DNA from: Tubulanus polymorphus
Taxonomy: Eukaryota > Nemertea > Palaeonemertea > Tubulaniformes > Tubulanidae
Reading direction: 5' to 3'
NCBI RefSeq assembly: GCF_964204645.1
Contig: NC_134033.1
Coordinates: 1 to 64,000 of the forward strand
DNA: 64,000 nucleotides
The notes beneath the pieces are model-generated. The model made no database searches and had not been told where the DNA came from. It saw only the letters and a program-made list of their open reading frames with translations. This document shows positions 20,570 to 34,042 of this stretch, piece by piece. Both the position numbers and the translations under genes were made by a program. Positions within the stretch are counted from its first letter, which is position 1. Each line of letters opens with the position of its first letter.

Positions 20570-23210
20570 CCAAAAGCAGCCAGAAAATTCTGTTTCTTTC
20601 CACCTATCTATTTGAAATCAGTTCAATACGCCTTTACTCATCTTTTCAGATTGAATCCATCAATTTCAGAAGCATAAGTAGCAAGAAAATTCTGAATCTT
20701 TCCACCTATCTATTTGAAATCAGTTCAATACGCCTTAACCCATCTTTTCAGATTGAATCCATCATCTTCAGAACCAAAAGCAGCCAGAAAATTCTTATTC
20801 TTTCCACCTATTTATTTGAAATCAGTTCAATGCGCCTTAACCCATCTTTTCAGATTGAATCCATCATCTTCAGAACCAAAAGCAGCCAGAAAATTCTTAT
20901 TCTTTCCACCTATTTATTTGAAATCAGTTCAATAAGCCTTAACCCATCTTTTCACATTGATCCATCATCTTTAGAAACAAAAGCAGCCAGAAAATTCTGT
21001 TTCTTTCCACCTATCTATTTGAAATCAGTTCAATACGCCCTAACCCATCGTTTCAGATTGAATCCATCATCTTCAGAACCAAAAGAAGCCAGAAAATTCT
21101 GATTCTTTCCACCTATCTATTTGAAATCATTTCAATACGCCTTAACCCATCTTTTCACATTGATCCATCATCTTTAGAAACAAAAGCAGCCAGAAAATTC
21201 TGTTTCTTTCCACCTATCTATTTGAAATCAGTTCAATACGCCTTAACCCATCTTTTCAGATTGAATCCATCAACTTCAGAAGCATAAGTAGTCAGAAAAT
21301 TCTTAATCTTTTAACCAATCTATTAAAAATCAGTTCTGTACATCCTAACCCATCAATTAAGATAGAATTCATCATCTTTAGAACCATATTTAGCTAGAAA
21401 AATCTGTATCTTTCAACCCATCTACTCGAAATCAGTTCAGTTTACCTTATCCTATCATTTCAGATCGAGTCTATCATCTTCAGAACCAAAAGCAGCCAGA
21501 AAATTCTGATTCTTTCAACCTATCTATTTGAAATCAGTTCAATACGCCTTTACTCATCTTTTCAGATTGAATCCATCAATTTCAGAAGCATAAGTAGCAA
21601 GAAAATTCTGAATCTTTCCACCTATCTATTTGAAATCAGTTCAATACGCCTTAACCCATCTTTTCACATTGAATCCATCATCTTCAGAACCAAAAGCAGC
21701 CAGAAAATTCTTATTCTTTCCACCTATTTATTTTAAATCAGTTCAATAAGCCTTAACCCATCTTTTCAGATTGAATCCATCATCTTTAGAACCAAAAGCA
21801 GCCAGAAAATTCTGATTCTTTCCACCTATCTATTTTAAATCAGTTCAATAAGCCTCAACCCATCTTTTCAGATTGAATCCATCATCTTTAGAACCAAAAG
21901 CAGCCAGAAAAGTCTGTTTCTTTCCACCTATCTATTTGAAATCAGTTCAATACGCCTTTACTCATCTTTTCAGATTGAATCCATCATCTTTAGAACCAAG
22001 AGCAGCCAGAAAATTATGTTTCTTTCCACCTATCTATTTGAAATCAGTTCAATGCGCCTTAACCCATCTTTTCAGATTGATTCCATCACCTTCAGAACCA
22101 AAAGCAGCCAGAAAATTCTTATTCTTTCCACCTATTTATTTTAAATCAGTTCAATAAGCCTTAACCCATCTTTTCAGATTGAATCCATCATCATCTTTAA
22201 AACCAAAAGCAGCCAGAAAATTCTGTTTCTTTCCACCTATCTATTTGAAATCAGTTCAATACGCCTTTACTCATCTTTTCAGATTGAATCCATCAATTTC
22301 AGAAGCATAAGTAGCAAGAAAATTCTGAATCTTTCCACCTATCTATTTGAAATCAGTTCAATACGCCTTAACCCATCTTTTCAGATTGAATCCATCATCT
22401 TCAGAACCGAAAGCAGCCAGAAAATTCTGATTCTTTCCACCTATCTATTTTAAATCAGTTCAATGCGCCTTAACCCATCTTTTCAGACTGAATCCATCAT
22501 CTTCAGAACCGAAAGCAGCTAGAAAATTCTTATTCTTTCCACCTATTTATTTGAAATCAGTTCAATGCGCCTTAACCCATCTTTTCAGATTGAATCCATC
22601 ATCTTTAGAACCATATTTAGCTAGAAAAATCTGTATCTTTCAACCCATCTACTCGAAATAAGTTCAGTTTACCTTATCCTATCATTTCAGATCGAGTCTA
22701 TCATCTTCAGAACCAAATGCAGCCAGAAAATTCTGAATCTTTCCACCTATCTATTTGAAATCAGTTCAATACGCCTTAACCCATCTTTTCACATTGATCC
22801 ATCATCTTTAGAAACAAAAGCAGCCAGAAAATTCTGTTTCTTTCCACCTATCTATTTGAAATCAGTTCAATACGACTTAACCCATCTTTTCCGATTGAAT
22901 CCATCATCTTCAGAACCAAAAGCAGCCAGAAAATTCTTATTCTTTCCACCTATTTATTTTAAATCAGTTCAATAAGCCTTAACCCATCTTTTCAGATTGA
23001 ATCCATCATCATCTTTAAAACCAAAAGCAGCCAGAAAATTCTGTTTCTTTCCACCTATCTATTTGAAATCAGTTCAATACGCCTTTACTCATCTTTTCAG
23101 ATTGAATCCATCAATTTCAGAAGCATAAGTAGCAAGAAAATTCTGAATCTTTCCACCTATCTATTTGAAATCAGTTCAATACGCCTTAACCCATCTTTTC
23201 AGATTAAATC
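20570..23210. repeat. Duplicated block, copy 2 (about 2.6 kb)
   Basis: This is the partner of 11790-14430. The match ends at about 23,213, where CATCTTCAGAACCG replaces CATCTTTAAAACC. Confidence 0.7.
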
Positions 23211-26200
23211 CATCATCTTCAGAACCGAAAGCAGCCAGAAAATTCTGATTCTTTCCACCTATCTATTTTAAATCAGTTCAATGCGCCTTAACCCATCTTT
23301 TCAGATTGAATCCATCATCTTCAGAACCAAAAGCAGCCAGAAAATTCTTATTCTTTCCACCTATTTATTTTAAATCAGTTCCATAAGCCTTAACCCATCT
23401 TTTCAGATTGAATCCATCATCTTTAGAACCAAAAGCAGCCAGAAAATTCTGATTCTTTCCACCTATCTATTTTAAATCAGTTCAATGCGCCTTAACCCAT
23501 CTTTTCAGATTGAATCCATCATCTTCAGAACCAAAAGCAGCCAGAAAATTCTGATTCTTTCCACCTATCTATTTGAAATCAGTTCAATACACCCAAACCC
23601 ATCAATTAAGATAGAATTCATCATCTTTAGAACCATATTTAGCTAGAAAAATCTGTATCTTTCAACCCATCTACTCGAAATAAGTTCAGCTTACCTTATC
23701 CTATCATTTCAGATCGAGTCTATCATCTTCAGAACCAAACGCAGCCAGAAAATTCTGATTCTTTCAACCTATCTATTTGAAATCAGTTCAATACGCCTTT
23801 CCTTATCTTTTCAGATTGAATCCATCAATTTCAGAAGCATAAGTAGCAAGAAAATTCTGAATCTTTCCACCTATCTATTTGAAATCAGTTCAATACGCCT
23901 TAACCCATCTTTTCAGATTGAATCCATCATCTTCAGAACCAAAAGCAGCCAGAAAATTCTGTTTCTTTCCACCTACCTATTTGAAATCAGTTCAATACGC
24001 CTTAACCCACCTTTTCACATTGATCCATCATCTTTAGAAACAAAAGCAGCCAGAAAATTCTGTTTCTTTCCACCTATCTATTTGAAATCAGTTCAATACG
24101 CCCTAACCCATCTTTTCAGATTGAATCCATCATCTTCAGAACCAAAAGCAGCCAGAAAATTCTGATTCTTTCCACCTATCTATTTTAAATCAGTTCAATA
24201 AGCCTTAACCCATCTTTTCAGATTGAATCCATCATCTTTAGAACCAAAAGCAGCCAGAAAAGGCTGTTTCTTTCCACCTATCTATTTGAAATCAGTTCAA
24301 TACGCCTTTACTCATCTTTTCAGATTGAATCCATCATCTTTAGAACCAAGAGCAGCCAGAAAATTCTGTTTCTTTCCACCTATCTATTTGAAATCAGTTC
24401 AATACGCCTTTACTCATCTTTTCAGATTGAATCCATCAATTTCAGAAGCATAAGTAGCAAGAAAATTCTGAATCTTTCCACCTATCTATTTGAAATCAGT
24501 TCAATACGCCTTAACCCATCTTTTCACATTGAATCCATCATCTTCAGAACCAAAAGCAGCCAGAAAATTCTGAATCTTTCCACCTATTTATTTTAAATCA
24601 GTTCAATAAGCCTTAACCCATCTTTTCAGATTGAATCCATCATCTTTAGAACCAAAAGCAGCCAGAAAATTCTGTTTCTTTCCACCTATCTATTTGAAAT
24701 CAGTTCAATACGCCTTAACCCATCTTTTCACATTGATCCATCATCTTTAGAAACAAAAGCAGCCTGAAAATTCGGTTTCTTTCCACCTATCTATTTGAAA
24801 TCAGTTCAATACGCCCTAACCCATCTTTTTAGATTGAATCCATCATCTTCAGAACCAAAAGCAGCCAGAAAATTCTGATTCTCTCCACCTATCTATTTTA
24901 AATCAGTTCAAATAAGCCTTAACCCATCTTTTCAGATTGAATCCATCATCTTTAGAACCAAAAGCAGCCAGAAAAGTCTGTTTCTTTCCACCTATCTATT
25001 TGAAATCAGTTCAATACGCCTTTACTCATCTTTTCAGATTGAATCCATCATCTTTAGAACCAAGAGCAGCCAGAAAATTCTGTTTCTTTCCACCTATCTA
25101 TTTGAAATCAGTTCAATGCGCCTTAACCCATCTTTTCAGATTGATTCCATCATCTTCAGAACCAAAAGCAGCCAGAAAATTCTTATTCTTTCCACCTATT
25201 TATTTTAAATCAGTTCAATAAGCCTTAACCCATCTTTTCAGATTGAATCCATCATCATCTTTAAAACCAAAAGCAGCCAGAAAATTCTGTTTCTTTCCAC
25301 CTATCTATTTGAAATCAGTTCAATACGCCTTTACTCATCTTTTCAGATTGAATCCATCAATTTCAGAAGCATAAGTAGCAAGAAAGTTCTGAATCTTTCC
25401 ACCTATCTATTTGAAATCAGTTCAATACGCCTTAACCCATCTTTTCACATTGAATCCATCATCTTCAGAACCAAAAGCAGCCAGAAAATTCTTATTCTTT
25501 CCACCTATTTATTTTAAATCAGTTCAATAAGCCTTAACCCATCTTTTCAGATTGAATCCATCATCTTTAGAACCAAAAGCAGCCAGAAAATTCTGTTTCT
25601 TACCACCTATCTATTTGAAATCAGTTCAATACGCCTTAACCCATCTTTTCACATTGATCCATCATCTTTAGAAACAAAAGCAGCCTGAAAATTCGGTTTC
25701 TTTCCACCTATCTATTTGAAATCAGTTCAATACGCCCTAACCCATCTTTTTAGATTGAATCCATCATCTTCAGAACCAAAAGCAGCCAGAAAATTCTGAT
25801 TCTTTCCACCTATCTATTTTAAATCAGTTCAATAAGCCTTAACCCATCTTTTCAGATTGAATCCATCATCTTTAGAACCAAAAGCAGCCAGAAAATTCTG
25901 TTTCTTTCCACCTATCTATTTGAAATCAGTTCAATACGCCTTAACCCATCTTTTCACATTGATCCATCATCTTTAGAAACAAAAGCAGCCTGAAAATTCG
26001 GTTTCATTCCACCTATCTATTTGAAATCAGTTCAATACGCCCTAACCCATCTTTTTAGATTGAATCCATCATCTTCAGAACCAAAAGCAGCCAGAAAATT
26101 CTGTTTCTTTCCACCTATCTATTTGAAATCAGTTCAATGCGCCTTAACCCATCTTTTCAGATTGATTCCATCATCCTCAGAACCAAAAGCAGCCAGAAAA

Positions 26201-28532
26201 TTCTTATTCTTTCCACCTATTTATTTTAAATCAGTTCAATAAGCCTTAACCCATCTTTTCAGATTGAATCCATCATCATCTTTAAAACCAAAAGCAGCCA
26301 GAAAATTCTGTTTCTTTCCACCTATCTATTTGAAATCAGTTCAATACGCCTTTACTCATCTTTTCAGATTGAATCCATCAATTTCAGAAGCATAAGTAGC
26401 AAGAAAATTCTGAATCTTTCCACCTATCTATTTGAAATCAGTTCAATACGCCTTAACCCATCTTTTCACATTGAATCCATCATCTTCAGAACCAAAAGCA
26501 GCCAGAAAATTCTTATTCTTTCCACCTATTTATTTTAAATCAGTTCAATAAGCCTTAACCCATCTTTTCAGATTGAATCCATCATCTTTAGAACCAAAAG
26601 CAGCCAGAAAATTCTGTTTCTTTCCACCTATCTATTTGAAATCAGTTCAATACGCCTTAACCCATCTTTTCACATTGATCCATCATCTTTAGAAACAAAA
26701 GCAGCCTGAAAATTCGGTTTCTTTCCACCTATCTATTTGAAATCAGTTCAATACGCCCTAACCCATCTTTTTAGATTGAATCCATCATCTTCAGAACCAA
26801 AAGCAGCCAGAAAATTCTGATTCTTTCCACCTATCTATTTTAAATCAGTTCAATAAGCCTTAACCCATCTTTTCAGATTGAATCCATCATCTTTAGAACC
26901 AAAAGCAGCCAGAAAAGTCTGTTTCTTTCCACCTATCTATTTGAAATCAGTTCAATACGCCTTTACTCATCTTTTCAGATTGAATCCATCATCTTTAGAA
27001 CCAAGAGCAGCCAGAAAATTCTGTTTCTTTCCACCTATCTATTTGAAATCAGTTCAATGCGCCTTAACCCATCTTTTCAGATTGATTCCATCATCTTCAG
27101 AACCAAAAGCAGCCAGAAAATTCTTATTCTTTCCACCTATTTATTTTAAATCAGTTCAATAAGCCTTAACCCATCTTTTCAGATTGAATCCATCATCATC
27201 TTTAAAACCAAAAGCAGCCAGAAAATTCTGTTTCTTTCCACCTATCTATTTGAAATCAGTTCAATACGCCTTTACTCATCTTTTCAGATTGAATCCATCA
27301 ATTTCAGAAGCATAAGTAGCAAGAAAATTCTGAATCTTTCCACCTATCTATTTGAAATCAGTTCAATACGCCTTAACCCATCTTTTCAGATTGAATCCAT
27401 CATCTTCAGAACCGAAAGCAGCCAGAAAATTCTGATTCTTTCCACCTATCTATTTTAAATCAGTTCAATGCGCCTTAACCCATCTTTTCAGCCTGAATCC
27501 ATCATCTTCAGAACCGAAAGCAGCTAGAAAATTCTTATTCTTTCCACCTATTTATTTGAAATCAGTTCAATGCGCCTTAACCCATCTTTTCAGATTGAAT
27601 CCATCATCTTTAGAACCATATTTAGCTAGAAAAATCTGTATCTTTCAACCCATCTACTCGAAATAAGTTCAGTTTACCTTATCCTATCATTTCAGATCGA
27701 GTCTATCATCTTCAGAACCAAATGCAGCCAGAAAATTCTGAATCTTTCCACCTATCTATTTGAAATCAGTTCAATACGCCTTAACCCATCTTTTCACATT
27801 GATCCATCATCTTTAGAAACAAAAGCAGCCAGAAAATTCTGTTTCTTTCCACCTATCTATTTGAAATCAGTTCAATACGACTTAACCCATCTTTTCCGAT
27901 TGAATCCATCATCTTCAGAACCAAAAGCAGCCAGAAAATTCTTATTCTTTCCACCTATTTATTTTAAATCAGTTCAATAAGCCTTAACCCATCTTTTCAG
28001 ATTGAATCCATCATCATCTTTAAAACCAAAAGCAGCCAGAAAATTCTGTTTCTTTCCACCTATCTATTTGAAATCAGTTCAATACGCCTTTACTCATCTT
28101 TTCAGATTGAATCCATCAATTTCAGAAGCATAAGTAGCAAGAAAATTCTGAATCTTTCCACCTATCTATTTGAAATCAGTTCAATACGCCTTAACCCATC
28201 TTTTCAGATTAAATCCATCATCTTCAGAACCGAAAGCAGCCAGAAAATTCTGATTCTTTCCACCTATCTATTTTAAATCAGTTCAATGCGCCTTAACCCA
28301 TCTTTTCAGATTGAATCCATCATCTTCAGAACCAAAAGCAGCCAGAAAATTCTTATTCTTTCCACCTATTTATTTTAAATCAGTTCCATAAGCCTTAACC
28401 CATCTTTTCAGATTGAATCCATCATCTTTAGAACCAAAAGCAGCCAGAAAATTCTGTTTCTTTCCACCTATCTACTTGAAATCAGTTCAATACACCCAAA
28501 CCCATCAATTAAGATAGAATTCATCATCTTTA

Positions 28533-29449
28533 GAACCATATTTAGCTAGAAAAATCTGTATCTTTCAACCCATCTACTCGAAATAAGTTCAGCTTACCTT
28601 ATCCTATCATTTCAGATCGAGTCTATCATCTTCAGAACCAAACGCAGCCAGAAAATTCTGATTCTTTCAACCTATCTATTTGAAATCAGTTCAATACGCC
28701 TTTCCTTATCTTTTCAGATTGAATCCATCAATTTCAGAAGCATAAGTAGCAAGAAAATTCTGAATCTTTCCACCTATCTATTTGAAATCAGTTCAATACG
28801 CCTTAACCCATCTTTTCAGATTGAATCCATCATCTTCAGAACCAAAAGCAGCCAGAAAATTCTGTTTCTTTCCACCTACCTATTTGAAATCAGTTCAATA
28901 CGCCTTAACCCACCGTTTCACATTGATCCATCATCTTTAGAAACAAAAGCAGCCAGAAAATTCTGTTTCTTTCCACCTATCTATTTGAAATCAGTTCAAT
29001 ACGCCCTAACCCATCTTTTCAGATTAAATCCATCATCTTCAGAACCGAAAGCAGCCAGAAAATTCTGATTCTTTCCACCTATCTATTTTAAATCAGTTCA
29101 ATGCGCCTTAACCCATCTTTTCAGATTGAATCCATCATCTTCAGAACCAAAAGCAGCCAGAAAATTCTTATTCTTTCCACCTATTTATTTTAAATCAGTT
29201 CCATAAGCCTTAACCCATCTTTTCAGATTGAATCCATCATCTTTAGAACCAAAAGCAGCCAGAAAATTCTGATTCTTTCCACCTATCTATTTTAAATCAG
29301 TTCAATGCGCCTTAACCCATCTTTTCAGATTGAATCCATCATCTTCAGAACCAAAAGCAGCCAGAAAATTCTGATTCTTTCCACCTATCTATTTGAAATC
29401 AGTTCAATACACCCAAACCCATCAATTAAGATAGAATTCATCATCTTTA
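28533..29449. repeat. Higher-order repeat HOR-2, example unit (9 monomers, 917 bp, EcoRI-type monomer)
   Basis: The unit is anchored on the divergent monomer with GATAGAATTCATC and CATATTTAGCTAG. The following monomers carry ATCGAGTC, CCTTTCCTTATC with CAATTTCAG, CCACCTACCTATT, TTGATCC, AGATTAAATCC, GTTCCATAAGCC and two GATTC types, after which the anchor returns 917 bp later. The length is 9 x 102 minus the one-base loss. It shares several monomer types with HOR-1. Confidence 0.85.
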
Positions 29450-29810
29450 GAACCATATTTAGCTAGAAAAATCTGTATCTTTCAACCCATCTACTCGAAA
29501 TAAGTTCAGCTTACCTTATCCTATCATTTCAGATCGAGTCTATCATCTTCAGAACCAAACGCAGCCAGAAAATTCTGATTCTTTCAACCTATCTATTTGA
29601 AATCAGTTCAATACGCCTTTCCTTATCTTTTCAGATTGAATCCATCAATTTCAGAAGCATAAGTAGCAAGAAAATTCTGAATCTTTCCACCTATCTATTT
29701 GAAATCAGTTCAATACGCCTTAACCCATCTTTTCAGATTGAATCCATCATCTTCAGAACCAAAAGCAGCCAGAAAATTCTGTTTCTTTCCACCTACCTAT
29801 TTGAAATCAG

Positions 29811-32800
29811 TTCAATAAGCCTTAACCCATCTTTTCAGATTGAATCCATCATCTTTAGAACCAAAAGCAGCCAGAAAATTCTGTTTCTTTCCACCTATCT
29901 ATTTGAAATCAGTTCAATACGCCTTAACCCATCTTTTCACATTGATCCATCATCTTTAGAAACAAAAGCAGCCTGAAAATTCGGTTTCTTTCCACCTATC
30001 TATTTGAAATCAGTTCAATACGCCCTAACCCATCTTTTTAGATTGAATCCATCATCTTCAGAACCAAAAGCAGCCAGAAAATTCTGATTCTCTCCACCTA
30101 TCTATTTTAAATCAGTTCAATAAGCCTTAACCCATCTTTTCAGATTGAATCCATCATCTTTAGAACCAAAAGCAGCCAGAAAAGTCTGTTTCTTTCCACC
30201 TATCTATTTGAAATCAGTTCAATACGCCTTTACTCATCTTTTCAGATTGAATCCATCATCTTTAGAACCAAGAGCAGCCAGAAAATTCTGTTTCTTTCCA
30301 CCTATCTATTTGAAATCAGTTCAATGCGCCTTAACCCATCTTTTCAGATTGATTCCATCATCCTCAGAACCAAAAGCAGCCAGAAAATTCTTATTCTTTC
30401 CACCTATTTATTTTAAATCAGTTCAATAAGCCTTAACCCATCTTTTCAGATTGAATCCATCATCATCTTTAAAACCAAAAGCAGCCAGAAAATTCTGTTT
30501 CTTTCCACCTATCTATTTGAAATCAGTTCAATACGCCTTTACTCATCTTTTCAGATTGAATCCATCAATTTCAGAAGCATAAGTAGCAAGAAAATTCTGA
30601 ATCTTTCCACCTATCTATTTGAAATCAGTTCAATACGCCTTAACCCATCTTTTCACATTGAATCCATCATCTTCAGAACCAAAAGCAGCCAGAAAATTCT
30701 TATTCTTTCCACCTATTTATTTTAAATCAGTTCAATAAGCCTTAACCCATCTTTTCAGATTGAATCCATCATCTTTAGAACCAAAAGCAGCCAGAAAATT
30801 CTGTTTCTTTCCACCTATCTATTTGAAATCAGTTCAATACGCCTTAACCCATCTTTTCACATTGATCCATCATCTTTAGAAACAAAAGCAGCCTGAAAAT
30901 TCGGTTTCTTTCCACCTATCTATTTGAAATCAGTTCAATACGCCCTAACCCATCTTTTTAGATTGAATCCATCATCTTCAGAACCAAAAGCAGCCAGAAA
31001 ATTCTGATTCTTTCCACCTATCTATTTTAAATCAGTTCAATAAGCCTTAACCCATCTTTTCAGATTGAATCCATCATCTTTAGAACCAAAAGCAGCCAGA
31101 AAAGTCTGTTTCTTTCCACCTATCTATTTGAAATCAGTTCAATACGCCTTTACTCATCTTTTCAGATTGAATCCATCATCTTTAGAACCAAGAGCAGCCA
31201 GAAAATTCTGTTTCTTTCCACCTATCTATTTGAAATCAGTTCAATGCGCCTTAACCCATCTTTTCAGATTGATTCCATCATCTTCAGAACCAAAAGCAGC
31301 CAGAAAATTCTTATTCTTTCCACCTATTTATTTTAAATCAGTTCAATAAGCCTTAACCCATCTTTTCAGATTGAATCCATCATCATCTTTAAAACCAAAA
31401 GCAGCCAGAAAATTCTGTTTCTTTCCACCTATCTATTTGAAATCAGTTCAATACGCCTTTACTCATCTTTTCAGATTGAATCCATCAATTTCAGAAGCAT
31501 AAGTAGCAAGAAAATTCTGAATCTTTCCACCTATCTATTTGAAATCAGTTCAATACGCCTTAACCCATCTTTTCAGATTGAATCCATCATCTTCAGAACC
31601 GAAAGCAGCCAGAAAATTCTGATTCTTTCCACCTATCTATTTTAAATCAGTTCAATGCGCCTTAACCCATCTTTTCAGCCTGAATCCATCATCTTCAGAA
31701 CCGAAAGCAGCTAGAAAATTCTTATTCTTTCCACCTATTTATTTGAAATCAGTTCAATGCGCCTTAACCCATCTTTTCAGATTGAATCCATCATCTTTAG
31801 AACCATATTTAGCTAGAAAAATCTGTATCTTTCAACCCATCTACTCGAAATAAGTTCAGTTTACCTTATCCTATCATTTCAGATCGAGTCTATCATCTTC
31901 AGAACCAAATGCAGCCAGAAAATTCTGAATCTTTCCACCTATCTATTTGAAATCAGTTCAATACGCCTTAACCCATCTTTTCACATTGATCCATCATCTT
32001 TAGAAACAAAAGCAGCCAGAAAATTCTGTTTCTTTCCACCTATCTATTTGAAATCAGTTCAATACGACTTAACCCATCTTTTCCGATTGAATCCATCATC
32101 TTCAGAACCAAAAGCAGCCAGAAAATTCTTATTCTTTCCACCTATTTATTTTAAATCAGTTCAATAAGCCTTAACCCATCTTTTCAGATTGAATCCATCA
32201 TCATCTTTAAAACCAAAAGCAGCCAGAAAATTCTGTTTCTTTCCACCTATCTATTTGAAATCAGTTCAATACGCCTTTACTCATCTTTTCAGATTGAATC
32301 CATCAATTTCAGAAGCATAAGTAGCAAGAAAATTCTGAATCTTTCCACCTATCTATTTGAAATCAGTTCAATACGCCTTAACCCATCTTTTCAGATTAAA
32401 TCCATCATCTTCAGAACCGAAAGCAGCCAGAAAATTCTGATTCTTTCCACCTATCTATTTTAAATCAGTTCAATGCGCCTTAACCCATCTTTTCAGATTG
32501 AATCCATCATCTTCAGAACCAAAAGCAGCCAGAAAATTCTTATTCTTTCCACCTATTTATTTTAAATCAGTTCCATAAGCCTTAACCCATCTTTTCAGAT
32601 TGAATCCATCATCTTTAGAACCAAAAGCAGCCAGAAAATTCTGTTTCTTTCCACCTATCTACTTGAAATCAGTTCAATACACCCAAACCCATCAATTAAG
32701 ATAGAATTCATCATCTTTAGAACCATATTTAGCTAGAAAAATCTGTATCTTTCAACCCATCTACTCGAAATAAGTTCAGCTTACCTTATCCTATCATTTC

Positions 32801-34042
32801 AGATCGAGTCTATCATCTTCAGAACCAAACGCAGCCAGAAAATTCTGATTCTTTCAACCTATCTATTTGAAATCAGTTCAATACGCCTTTCCTTATCTTT
32901 TCAGATTGAATCCATCAATTTCAGAAGCATAAGTAGCAAGAAAATTCTGAATCTTTCCACCTATCTATTTGAAATCAGTTCAATACGCCTTAACCCATCT
33001 TTTCAGATTGAATCCATCATCTTCAGAACCAAAAGCAGCCAGAAAATTCTGTTTCTTTCCACCTACCTATTTGAAATCAGTTCAATACGCCTTAACCCAC
33101 CGTTTCACATTGATCCATCATCTTTAGAAACAAAAGCAGCCAGAAAATTCTGTTTCTTTCCACCTATCTATTTGAAATCAGTTCAATACGCCCTAACCCA
33201 TCTTTTCAGATTGAATCCATCATCTTCAGAACCAAAAGCAGCCAGAAAATTCTGATTCTTTCCACCTATCTATTTGAAATCAGTTCAATACGCCTTTACT
33301 CATCTTTTCAGATTGAATCCATCATCTTTAGAACCAAGAGCAGCCAGAAAATTCTGTTTCTTTCCACCTATCTATTTGAAATCAGTTCAATACGCCTTTA
33401 CTCATCTTTTCAGATTGAATCCATCAATTTCAGAAGCATAAGTAGCAAGAAAATTCTGAATCTTTCCACCTATCTATTTGAAATCAGTTCAATACGCCTT
33501 AACCCATCTTTTCACATTGAATCCATCATCTTCAGAACCAAAAGCAGCCAGAAAATTCTTATTCTTTCCACCTATTTATTTTAAATCAGTTCAATAAGCC
33601 TTAACCCATCTTTTCAGATTGAATCCATCATCTTTAGAACCAAAAGCAGCCAGAAAATTCTGTTTCTTTCCACCTATCTATTTGAAATCAGTTCAATACG
33701 CCTTTACTCATCTTTTCAGATTGAATCCATCAATTTCAGAAGCATAAGTAGCAAGAAAATTCTGAATCTTTCCACCTATCTATTTGAAATCAGTTCAATA
33801 CGCCTTAACCCATCTTTTCAGATTGAATCCATCATCTTCAGAACCGAAAGCAGCCAGAAAATTCTGATTCTTTCCACCTATCTATTTTAAATCAGTTCAA
33901 TGCGCCTTAACCCATCTTTTCAGACTGAATCCATCATCTTCAGAACCGAAAGCAGCTAGAAAATTCTTATTCTTTCCACCTATTTATTTGAAATCAGTTC
34001 AATGCGCCTTAACCCATCTTTTCAGATTGAATCCATCATCTT
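29811..34042. repeat. Large duplicated block inside the satellite, copy 1 (4.2 kb)
   Basis: The block corresponds base for base, at the positions I checked, to 48287-52518 at a constant offset of 18,476. Rare shared changes include TGATTCTCTCC near 30,080 and 48,556 and CAGCCTGAATCC near 31,680 and 50,156. One difference seen is A at 31,001 against C at 49,477. Confidence 0.8.
30145..31064. repeat. Higher-order repeat HOR-1, example unit (9 monomers, 920 bp)
   Basis: Nine distinguishable monomers follow each other, and the same first type (marker GAAAAGTCTG) returns exactly 920 bp later at 31065. Other markers in order include CCAAGAGCAGCC, TTGATTCC, CATCATCAT, CAATTTCAGAAGC, CACATTGAATCC, CCTGAAAATTCGG and TTTTTAGATTG. 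The length equals 9 x 102, plus 3 for the CATCATCAT gain, minus 1 for the TTGATCC loss. Confidence 0.9.
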
